DNA of 5,308 nt, from NCBI GenBank assembly GCA_934149155.1, contig CAKPDZ010000066.1, positions 1-5,308 of the forward strand, read 5' to 3'. Below are positions 1-5,289 of this stretch, piece after piece. The DNA comes from an uncultured Clostridia bacterium. GTDB lineage: Bacteria; Bacillota; Clostridia; TANB77; CAG-508. Position 1 is the stretch's first letter. Each line of letters starts with the position of its first letter. Below the pieces are notes generated by a model. It ran no database searches and was not told where the DNA came from. It was given only the letters and a program-made list of their open reading frames with translations. A program made the position numbers and the translations under genes.

Positions 1-1565
1 AATCCAGCTCTTTCTCTTGAAAGTCCTCCAGGTCCTAATGCTGAAATTCTTCTTTTATGTGTTAATTCTGAAAGTGGATTTGTTTGGTCCATGAATTGTG
101 ATAATTGTGAACTTCCAAAGAATTCTCTTATTGATGATGTTATTGGTTTTGTGTTTATTAATGTTTGTGGTGTTATAACATCTAAGTCTTGAATTGTCAT
201 TCTTTCACGAACTACTCTTTCAAGTCTTGTTAAACCAATTCTAAATTGATTTTGTAATAATTCTCCAACACATCTTATTCTACGGTTTGCTAAATGGTCT
301 ATATCATCTTTCTTTCCTAATCCATTATACATATTTAATAGATAGTTTATTGATGCTATTATATCTTCTGTTGTGATGTGTTTTGGAACTAATTCATCAT
401 ATCTTTCTTTTATTGTTTGAACCAAGTTTTCTTCTGTTGTATTTTCCATAATGTTTTTTAATACTTCATAATTTACTTCTTCTTTGAAGTGTAAACTACT
501 TAAATCAACATTTGGTAATACTTTGTGGATATTTACTATTCCATTTCCTATTACTCTAACTTTTTTGTCTCCAATTTTTAAATCTACTATATTTATTCCT
601 GCATTTTGGATTTCTTCTGCAACTTCTGGTGTTATTACTTCACCTGCTGCAACAAATACTTCTCCTGTTTCTTTGTCCATGATATCTTCAAATGCTACTT
701 GATTTTTGATTCTGTTTGCTATGCTTAGTTTTTGGTTGAATTTGAATCTTCCTACTTTGGCTAAGTCATATCTTCTGTTATCAAAGAATAAACCATTGAA
801 TAGACTTCTTGCAGCTTCTACTGTTGGTAGTTCTCCTGGTCTTAATTTTTTGTAGATTTCTATTAATGCTTCTTCCCCTGTTTTTATTGGATCTTTTTGG
901 ATTGTTGTTTCTAATAATGTTTCTTCTCCAAACAAGTCTCTTATTTGGTCATCTGATATTATACCAAGTGCTCTTAATAGTGTTGTGATAGGAATTTTTC
1001 TTGTTCTATCTACACGTACCCAGAATATGTCGTTTCCGTCTGTTTCATATTCTATCCATGCACCTCTTAATGGCATTACTGTTGATGTGTATGTTTTCTT
1101 TCCTGTTTTTGTATCAAATATTTCATCATAATAACATCCTGGTGAACGTACTAACTGGCTTACTACAACTCTCTCTGCACCATTTATGATGAATGTTCCA
1201 CTTTCTGTCATTAATGGAAAATCACCTAAATAAATTTCTTGTTCTTTGATTTCTCCAGATTCACGGTTTATTAATCTTACTTTTACGTGTAATCTTGCTG
1301 AATATGTTGCATCTCTTTCTTTTGCTTCTTCTTCAGTGTATTTTGTTTTGTCTTCCATATAATAGTCGAAAAATTCTAGAACTAAATTTCCTGTATAGTC
1401 TACTATTGGTGAAATGTCTTTTAATACTTCTCCTAATCCTTCTTCTAAGAACCAATCATATGAGTCCTTTTGTACTTTGATTAGGTTTGGCATTTCTATG
1501 TAGTCTCCAACTTTTGAAAAGTCTTTTCGTGTGGTTCTTCCGAACTGAACATCTTTGATTTTCAA
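1..1565 (-). CDS. rpoB: DNA-directed RNA polymerase beta subunit, N-terminal 521 codons (partial, runs off the left edge)
   Basis: RpoB is the catalytic beta subunit of bacterial RNA polymerase and the target of rifampicin. The minus-strand frame is open from a TTG at 1565-1563 to base 1, with no stop. Hallmarks seen by translation: the N-terminal PNLIKVQKDSYDWF block (residues 26-39), INGAERVVVSQLVRSPG (127-143), the beta-lobe segment with RPGE and EAARSLFNGLFFD, LANRRIRCVGELLQNQFR before the fork region, and the rifampicin pocket from GSSQLSQFMDQTNPLSELTH (484-503) to KRRISALGPGG. The N-terminus fits the family. The TTG start is chosen because AAGGAG (1574-1579) lies 8 nt upstream, and no ATG occurs before residue 25, which is already inside the conserved block. 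Pocket residues equivalent to E. coli Q513, D516, H526 and S531 are wild type (Q490, D493, H503, S508). Residue 144 is Cys where E. coli has V146. The C-terminal half, presumably followed by rpoC, lies outside the window. No rplL precedes it. Confidence 0.97.
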   Translation of the reverse strand, partial: MKIKDVQFGRTTRKDFSKVGDYIEMPNLIKVQKDSYDWFLEEGLGEVLKDISPIVDYTGNLVLEFFDYYMEDKTKYTEEEAKERDATYSARLHVKVRLINRESGEIKEQEIYLGDFPLMTESGTFIINGAERVVVSQLVRSPGCYYDEIFDTKTGKKTYTSTVMPLRGAWIEYETDGNDIFWVRVDRTRKIPITTLLRALGIISDDQIRDLFGEETLLETTIQKDPIKTGEEALIEIYKKLRPGELPTVEAARSLFNGLFFDNRRYDLAKVGRFKFNQKLSIANRIKNQVAFEDIMDKETGEVFVAAGEVITPEVAEEIQNAGINIVDLKIGDKKVRVIGNGIVNIHKVLPNVDLSSLHFKEEVNYEVLKNIMENTTEENLVQTIKERYDELVPKHITTEDIIASINYLLNMYNGLGKKDDIDHLANRRIRCVGELLQNQFRIGLTRLERVVRERMTIQDLDVITPQTLINTKPITSSIREFFGSSQLSQFMDQTNPLSELTHKRRISALGPGGLSRERAG

Positions 1566-1573
1566 ATAAATCA

Positions 1574-1579
1574 CTCCTT
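1574..1579 (-). promoter_or_regulatory. Ribosome binding site fixing the TTG start of rpoB
   Basis: AAGGAG on the minus strand, 8 nt before the TTG at 1565. It decides the start: the GTG overlapping this site reads into a stop after two codons, and the first internal ATG (residue 25) would remove conserved N-terminal sequence. Confidence 0.85.
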
Positions 1580-1744
1580 AAAAAATATTAAGCAGATTTA
1601 AAGTTTTATTTTATTTAGAAAAATCTCTTCTTAATACATATTTCCGTAAAGAGCAGATAATTGTCTGCTTCCACAATTTCTTTTCTTTATTTCCATATCT
1701 ATAATTCTTATTTTTCTAATTTTTAACTATTGTGAATTAATTTT

Positions 1745-1790
1745 GACTTTATCATTTTTTTATGGCACAAAAATCCATTTTTATAAAGTC
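1745..1790 (-). repeat. Inverted repeat forming a 5'-terminal stem-loop of the rpoB transcript
   Basis: The arms GACTTTAT (1745-1752) and ATAAAGTC (1783-1790) are perfectly complementary over 8 bp across a 30-nt interval, which itself contains ATGG (1762-1765) and CCAT (1774-1777) able to form an inner stem. On the minus strand the first arm begins about 5 nt after the predicted transcription start. Such 5'-end stems are known to stabilise some bacterial mRNAs. It could also be an operator for a DNA-binding protein. Function is inferred. Confidence 0.5.
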
Positions 1791-1801
1791 ATACATTATT
1801 A

Positions 1802-1831
1802 ATAATAGCATAAAAATATTGTATTTGTCAA
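1802..1831 (-). promoter_or_regulatory. Probable sigma-A promoter for rpoB
   Basis: On the minus strand a perfect -35 TTGACA (1831-1826) is followed after 18 nt by TATTAT (1807-1802), preceded by TG one base upstream (extended -10, TGC-TATTAT). The expected transcription start is near 1795, giving an rpoB leader of about 230 nt. The sequence match is direct; the link to rpoB is inferred from the lack of any other gene between it and the TTG start. This suggests rpoB is transcribed independently of a ribosomal-protein operon. Confidence 0.75.
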
Positions 1832-1895
1832 TGTTTTAAGCTCATTTTCTCAAAAAAATAATTAAATTTTAATATATTATTTTAGTTCTATAGCC

Positions 1896-1923
1896 TTGAC
1901 ATTTTTATATGTTATAGTAAAAT
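1896..1923 (+). promoter_or_regulatory. Probable sigma-A promoter for the COG2426 membrane protein gene
   Basis: TTGACA (1896-1901), a 16-nt spacer, and TAAAAT (1918-1923, five of six consensus bases). Transcription would begin near 1930, giving a short leader that includes the AGGAGG at 1941-1946. It stands back to back with the rpoB promoter, the two -35 boxes being 64 nt apart across very AT-rich DNA (1832-1895). Confidence 0.75.
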
Positions 1924-1952
1924 AGAATAAGTTTTATTAAAGGAGGACAAAA

Positions 1953-2522
1953 ATGGCAAGTTTACCATTAATCGTAAAATACATCATAGTTTTCGTTATA
2001 TCTATGGTTCCAATAGTAGAATTAAGGGGAGCTATACCAATAGCAGAAAGTCTTGGCTTAAATATAGCATTGTATTATCCTATAGCAATTATAGGAAATA
2101 TGCTCCCAGTTCCATTTATATATCTATTTGCAAGAAAAGTTCTTGAATGGGGCAAAGATAAAAAACTAACGAAAAAATTTTTCACATGGTGTTTAGAAAA
2201 AGGTGAAAAAGGTGGAGCTAAATTAAAAGAATCAGCCGGTAATAGTGGTATATTTTTTGCACTATTATTTTTCGTAGGCATACCACTACCAGGAACAGGA
2301 GCTTGGACAGGAACATTAGCAGCTAGCTTTTTAAATCTTGATTTTAAAACTAGTATCTCTGCAGTTGCTCTTGGAGTTATACTAGCTGGTATTATAATGT
2401 CTTTAGGCAGTAAAATTGTTGCTATTTTAGGCTGGGCTGGAGTTATTGCAATAATAGTTGTAATCTTAATACTAGTTGCAATTTCAATATTTTTAAAGAA
2501 AAAACATCCAAATACAAATTAA
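1953..2522 (+). CDS. Small multi-drug export family membrane protein (COG2426 / PF06695)
   Basis: A 189-residue integral membrane protein, full length for this family. The ATG is preceded by AGGAGG (1941-1946) with 6-nt spacing. Family-type motifs: SMVPIVELRGAIPIA (17-31) with the E-x-R-G-x-x-P pattern, GNMLPVPFIYLFAR (48-61), and GIPLPGTGAWTGTLAA (109-124). Hydrophobic stretches run at about 4-22, 38-61, 99-127, 134-153 and 155-181. A lysine-rich hydrophilic segment (62-93) lies between the second and third, and the C-terminus is basic (KKKH). The two Pro/Gly-rich motifs may be re-entrant loops, as in DedA-like proteins; that resemblance is my inference. The family name reflects early annotation and its substrate is not firmly known, so a drug-efflux role should not be assumed. 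It is transcribed alone from its own promoter and ends at the terminator at 2538. Confidence 0.88.
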   Translation: MASLPLIVKYIIVFVISMVPIVELRGAIPIAESLGLNIALYYPIAIIGNMLPVPFIYLFARKVLEWGKDKKLTKKFFTWCLEKGEKGGAKLKESAGNSGIFFALLFFVGIPLPGTGAWTGTLAASFLNLDFKTSISAVALGVILAGIIMSLGSKIVAILGWAGVIAIIVVILILVAISIFLKKKHPNTN

Positions 2523-2537
2523 TTTTATGCAAAAAGC

Positions 2538-2569
2538 ATATGCACCTACAATTGGGTGCATATTTATTT
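2538..2569 (+). terminator. Rho-independent terminator after the COG2426 gene
   Basis: ATATGCACC (2538-2546) pairs perfectly with GGTGCATAT (2555-2563). An A-T and a G-T pair can extend the stem inward to a four-base loop (2549-2552). TTTATTT follows. It lies 15 nt after the stop codon and isolates this gene from the next. Confidence 0.82.
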
Positions 2570-2574
2570 GGCTT

Positions 2575-2585
2575 TATATTATAAA
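2575..2585 (+). promoter_or_regulatory. Possible -10 region for the ribbon-helix-helix gene
   Basis: Overlapping TATATT (2575-2580) and TATAAA (2580-2585) lie about 25-30 nt before the ATG. A weak -35, TTGGGT (2552-2557), is 17 nt before TATATT but sits inside the preceding terminator stem. The need for a promoter is inferred from the upstream terminator; the exact boxes are uncertain. Confidence 0.3.
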
Positions 2586-2608
2586 ATAATTGCATAAGGA
2601 GGAATAAC

Positions 2609-2809
2609 ATGAACAAATTAAAAATACCAGAAAATCATAGCGGTGTTAGCAAAACTTTACGCTTGCCAGAAAATATCGTAGAAAAAGTACAAACTTTAGC
2701 AAATTTGAAAAATCTTTCCTTTAACAGAACCATTATTTCTTTACTTGAATTTAGTTTAGAAAATCTTGATGATACTGACAAAGAAATCTTAAACAATACA
2801 ATTGGCTAA
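2609..2809 (+). CDS. Small ribbon-helix-helix (Arc/CopG-like) putative DNA-binding protein
   Basis: A 66-residue protein with a strong AAGGAGG site (2596-2602) 6 nt before its ATG. The pattern fits a ribbon-helix-helix fold: a short beta strand SKTLRLP (about 14-20) with alternating polar residues, helix A ENIVEKVQTLANLKN (about 21-35), a turn with SFNRT (37-41), and helix B TIISLLEFSLENL (41-53), followed by an acidic tail. Proteins of this fold dimerise and bind operator DNA through the strand. Some are antitoxins or plasmid copy regulators and others are stand-alone regulators. No toxin gene shares its transcription unit: the next gene is convergent and separated by a terminator, so a classic toxin-antitoxin pair is not supported. 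The target is unknown. The fold call rests on pattern, not on a profile search. Confidence 0.75.
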   Translation: MNKLKIPENHSGVSKTLRLPENIVEKVQTLANLKNLSFNRTIISLLEFSLENLDDTDKEILNNTIG

Positions 2810-2819
2810 AAAATGAAAT

Positions 2820-2854
2820 TAAGATTTTCTCGAAAAAAGAAAATCTTATTTTTT
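2820..2854 (+). terminator. Terminator between convergent genes, probably bidirectional
   Basis: AAGATTTTCT (2821-2830) pairs perfectly with AGAAAATCTT (2838-2847) around a 7-nt loop, with T2820-A2848 extending the stem. A run of six T (2849-2854) follows on the plus strand. On the minus strand the hairpin is followed by a less regular T-rich stretch, so it may also end the leftward gene, whose stop codon lies 10 nt away. Confidence 0.85.
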
Positions 2855-2857
2855 GTA

Positions 2858-3127
2858 TTATAAACTTAATTGTATTTCTGTATCATTATCTAAGAATAAA
2901 ATTATATTATTTTTCCCAATCTCTATTTGATATACTTGATTTAAATTTAATGACAAATATATTTCTTTAGTCCTATCCCTTAAATTTAGGATGTCACTTT
3001 GAATTTTGTACATCATTTTTTCCATAAAAAATTGATTCATTATAAATCCATTTTGACTCACTCTCACTGCTTTTTCTTCTAGCTCATTTAAGCATTTTTC
3101 AATTTTTACAATCATTTTATTATCCAT
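2858..3127 (-). CDS. Hypothetical protein, 89 residues, helical N-terminal part with a beta-rich C-terminus
   Basis: I do not recognise this protein. The chosen start is the ATG at 3127-3125, because GAGGT lies about 7 nt upstream (AAAGAGGTTGAAAAA precedes the ATG). The same frame is open further upstream to a TTG at 3259 (133 residues in all), but neither that TTG nor the ATG at residue 8 of the long version has a ribosome binding site. In the 89-residue form, residues 1-60 look helical and amphipathic, with charged runs (KIEKCLNELEEK) and several Met and Phe (MNQFFMEKMMYKI). Residues 61-89 alternate as beta strands (VYQIEIGKNNIILFLDND, then EIQLSL). There is one Cys and no signal peptide or membrane segment, so it is probably cytosolic. 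It converges on the ribbon-helix-helix gene and is separated from the permease gene upstream by a terminator, so it is a lone gene. Confidence 0.6.
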   Translation of the reverse strand: MDNKMIVKIEKCLNELEEKAVRVSQNGFIMNQFFMEKMMYKIQSDILNLRDRTKEIYLSLNLNQVYQIEIGKNNIILFLDNDTEIQLSL

Positions 3128-3255
3128 TTTTTCAACCTCTTTCTTGTTATACTTCCCACTTATAACAGATTTTATACTATTCACCTCTCTCTCTTCAGCA
3201 CAGTAAAAAATTACAGCTTGATTCGTGCTTATTTTCATTTGATTGTAATTTAGTG

Positions 3256-3285
3256 ACAATAGTGACCTAAATCAGTTTGATGCAA
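3256..3285 (-). promoter_or_regulatory. Weak candidate promoter for the 89-residue hypothetical gene
   Basis: On the minus strand, TTGCAT (3285-3280) and TATTGT (3261-3256) are separated by 18 nt. Each box matches four of six consensus bases. This would start transcription near 3249 and give a leader of about 120 nt to the ATG at 3127. A promoter is expected because a terminator lies just upstream, but these boxes are not strong; another AT-rich candidate, TATAAA, lies near 3175. Confidence 0.25.
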
Positions 3286-3306
3286 TCGAAGTTGCATAGA
3301 CCTAAA
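3264..3306. repeat. 8-bp direct repeats flanking a small hairpin
   Basis: GACCTAAA occurs at 3264-3271 and again at 3299-3306. The 27 bases between contain a perfect 6-bp inverted repeat, ATGCAA (3280-3285) and TTGCAT (3292-3297). Just left of it, TAGTGAC is repeated at 3251-3257 and 3260-3266. No transposase or longer repeat is associated, so meaning is uncertain. Confidence 0.4.
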
Positions 3307-3341
3307 AAATTCTCGTACTTAATTTTACTAAGTACGAGAAT
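3304..3341 (-). terminator. Rho-independent terminator of the AP endonuclease-permease operon
   Basis: A perfect 13-bp stem (3309-3321 with 3329-3341, core TTCTCGTACTTA) encloses a 7-nt loop. On the minus strand it is followed by TTTTTAGG, giving the U tract. It begins 36 nt beyond the permease stop codon, the right place to end the leftward operon. Confidence 0.9.
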
Positions 3342-3376
3342 ATATTAACATTTTTTTATTTCTTTTTCAATACTTT

Positions 3377-4516
3377 TTATGCATATTTCTTAGAGTTCTT
3401 AAATTCTATCCAATCGTCTATTATTATTTTTAATACTGCAGCTACTGGTACTGCTAAAAACATCCCTAACACTCCCCAATATGCTCCTCCAACAGTTACT
3501 GCAAATATTACAAGTAATGGACTTATTTCTAATGAATTTCCTATTATTTTAGGATTTATTATATTTGAATCAATTTGCTGCAATACTATTACAACTATCG
3601 CCATTATTAAAGTTTGAGATAGTCCTCCTGTTATAAGTGTTATTAATACACTTATTGCAACAGCTACTATTGCTCCAAAGTAAGGTATTATATTGAATAA
3701 TCCAATCATAAAGCCAAGTAATACTGCATATTTCACTCCTATTACGCTCATTCCAATAGTTACTAAAATCCCAACTAAAATTCCATCAATTATTTGTCCA
3801 CTTATAAATTTAAAAAAGATTCTATTTGTACTATCAACATATTTTCCAATTTTATCACATGTTTTTTCATCAAATATTGCCATAGTTAACTTTCTGAAAA
3901 AGTTCATTATTGAACCTCTTTGTAAAAGTATATATACTGATACTACAAATGATACAAATATATCAAATATTCCATTTGCAACACCTATAACACTTTTAAT
4001 ATATCCAGTTATTTTATCAGTACTTACATATTGTTTAAAATCTATATTTTGTATTGAGTCTCCTACACTTTTTACAATATCTTCAACTTGCTTACTTTTT
4101 AATATTGAATCATCTGGTAATGCTCCGAGTTTTTCCATGGCTACATTCCAATAATTCTGAAAATTGTTTACTAATTCCATCACACTATCAATTACAACCG
4201 GTAATATTACATTAACCAATAATATTATTAACGCAATTGCTAAAATATATGTTATAAAAACGCTTATTCCTCTTGCCCTTTTTTTAATAAATTTCTTTTT
4301 TGATTTTTGAAATCCTTTTTCAATTCTTGAAGCTGGTATATATAATAAATATGCAAGTAAACTTCCTATTAAAAATGGTTTTATTACACTACAAAAAACA
4401 CTTATTGCATGTCCAATTGTTGCAACATTATCTAAAAACTTATATACAAATATTATTGCAACTCCTAACAAAAAATAATACATCCATTTTGATAAATTCT
4501 TTTTTATTTCGTTCAT
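3377..4516 (-). CDS. AI-2E family transporter (PF01594, TqsA/YtvI-like permease)
   Basis: A 379-residue polytopic membrane protein of typical length for the family. The ATG at 4516 is preceded by AAAGGTGA in the 17-nt gap after the upstream gene. Order of parts: membrane segments at about 12-27 and 38-60; a very basic cytosolic loop (64-82, rich in Lys and Arg); a segment at 84-110; a hydrophilic domain at about 110-165 that is typical of the family; another membrane segment around 175-200; then the C-terminal bundle with the conserved NIIPYFGA (275-282), LQQIDSNIINPK (312-323) and a Gly/Pro-rich end (GGAYWGVLGMFLAVPVAA). E. coli TqsA exports the quorum signal AI-2, but other members have been linked to sodium/proton antiport and most are uncharacterised. 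The substrate therefore cannot be set from sequence, and no luxS is in view. It is the second gene of an operon with the AP endonuclease. Confidence 0.93.
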   Translation of the reverse strand: MNEIKKNLSKWMYYFLLGVAIIFVYKFLDNVATIGHAISVFCSVIKPFLIGSLLAYLLYIPASRIEKGFQKSKKKFIKKRARGISVFITYILAIALIILLVNVILPVVIDSVMELVNNFQNYWNVAMEKLGALPDDSILKSKQVEDIVKSVGDSIQNIDFKQYVSTDKITGYIKSVIGVANGIFDIFVSFVVSVYILLQRGSIMNFFRKLTMAIFDEKTCDKIGKYVDSTNRIFFKFISGQIIDGILVGILVTIGMSVIGVKYAVLLGFMIGLFNIIPYFGAIVAVAISVLITLITGGLSQTLIMAIVVIVLQQIDSNIINPKIIGNSLEISPLLVIFAVTVGGAYWGVLGMFLAVPVAAVLKIIIDDWIEFKNSKKYA

Positions 4517-4533
4517 TCTATCACCTTTGCTTT

Positions 4534-5289
4534 CTATATTTCTATTTCAATCCCTACAGGGCAATGATCACTTCCATAAATTTCTGGATAAATCATTGCT
4601 TGTTTTATATTTTTTTCTATGTCTTTTGATGTTATAAAATAATCAATTCTCCATCCAACATTTTTTTCTCTTGCTCTTCCCATATATGACCACCAACTAT
4701 AGCAATCAGTTTTGTCAGGATATAAATATCTAAAGCTGTCTGTAAAACCAGCTTTCAATAGTTCTGTCATCTTTCCTCTTTCTTCATCTGTAAATCCTGC
4801 ATTTCCTTTATTTGTTTTTGGATTTTTTAGGTCAATCTCTTCATGTGCTACATTTAAGTCTCCACACATAATAACAGATTTTGTTTCATTTAATTTTAAT
4901 AAATATTTTCTTACTTCATCTTCCCAAATCATTCTATAATCTAATCTCTCTAATTCTCTTTTCGCATTAGGTGTATATATAGTTACCATATAGAAATTTT
5001 CAAACTCTAATGTTATTACTCTTCCTTCTTTGTCGTGTTCTTCTATTCCTATTCCATATATTACTGATAATGGTTCTTGTTTTGTAAAAATAGCTGTACC
5101 TGAATAACCTTTTCTTTCTGCACTATTCCAATAACTTTTATATCCTTCGAATTCTAATTCTACTTGGTCTGGTTGACATTTTGTTTCTTGTATACAAAAT
5201 ATGTCTGCATTTGCTTCTTCGAAAAAGTTTTTAAATCCTTTTGTTATACATGCTCTTATTCCATTTACATTCCATGATATTAATTTCAT
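4534..5289 (-). CDS. xth: Exodeoxyribonuclease III / AP endonuclease (ExoIII-APE1 family)
   Basis: A 251-residue member of the endonuclease/exonuclease/phosphatase superfamily, full length. It cuts DNA 5' to abasic sites in base-excision repair, usually with 3'-phosphodiesterase and 3'-5' exonuclease activity, using a divalent metal. All expected active-site motifs are present: SWNVNGIRA (N7, N9), IQETK (E35, metal ligand), YTPNA (Y105), CGDLNVAHEEIDL (D144, N146), NKGNAGFTDEER, WRIDYF (D216) and GSDHCPV (D241, H242). It resembles the B. subtilis ExoA and human APE1 type more than a general nuclease or a sphingomyelinase. The ATG at 5289 has AGAGGTG (5295-5301) 5 nt upstream. It is the first visible gene of the leftward operon, with 17 nt before the permease gene. 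Only 19 bases lie upstream in the window, so its promoter, or an earlier operon gene, is not visible. Confidence 0.95.
   Translation of the reverse strand: MKLISWNVNGIRACITKGFKNFFEEANADIFCIQETKCQPDQVELEFEGYKSYWNSAERKGYSGTAIFTKQEPLSVIYGIGIEEHDKEGRVITLEFENFYMVTIYTPNAKRELERLDYRMIWEDEVRKYLLKLNETKSVIMCGDLNVAHEEIDLKNPKTNKGNAGFTDEERGKMTELLKAGFTDSFRYLYPDKTDCYSWWSYMGRAREKNVGWRIDYFITSKDIEKNIKQAMIYPEIYGSDHCPVGIEIEI

Larger units (their letters stand above)
1566..1795 (-). promoter_or_regulatory. Long structured 5' leader of rpoB
   Basis: This is the stretch between the inferred rpoB transcription start and its TTG. It holds a 5'-proximal inverted repeat (1745-1752 with 1783-1790), two overlapping hairpins around 1652-1678, a third copy of TCTGCTT (1596-1590) just before the ribosome binding site, and a possible 21-codon leader ORF (1696-1631). 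No U-tailed terminator is evident, so control by translation or mRNA stability is easier to imagine than attenuation. It does not match any riboswitch or ribosomal-protein leader that I recognise. The structures are read from the sequence; a regulatory role is inferred. Confidence 0.45.

Noticed and set aside
484..1480. Plus-strand open frames at 484-702, 1001-1189 and 1295-1480
   Set aside because: They lie wholly antisense to rpoB, have low-complexity Leu/Phe/Ser-rich composition typical of antisense coding DNA, and lack convincing ribosome binding sites.
1566..1795. Known riboswitch, T-box or L10-type ribosomal protein leader upstream of rpoB
   Set aside because: No T-box motif, no recognised riboswitch core, and no terminator hairpin with a U tract was found; the leader is reported only as unclassified structure.
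2075..2281. Minus-strand 68-codon frame inside the COG2426 gene
   Set aside because: Antisense shadow of a clear membrane protein gene, with no recognisable motif.
2609..3127. Toxin-antitoxin module formed by the ribbon-helix-helix gene and the 89-residue gene
   Set aside because: The genes are convergent, separated by a terminator, and the second protein shows no toxin motif that I recognise.
3693..4629. Plus-strand frames at 3693-4154 and 4300-4629
   Set aside because: Antisense to the AI-2E permease and the end of the AP endonuclease gene; their composition mirrors the reverse strand of membrane-segment codons.
4712..4939. Plus-strand 75-codon frame
   Set aside because: Antisense to the catalytic part of the AP endonuclease gene, whose motifs are all intact.
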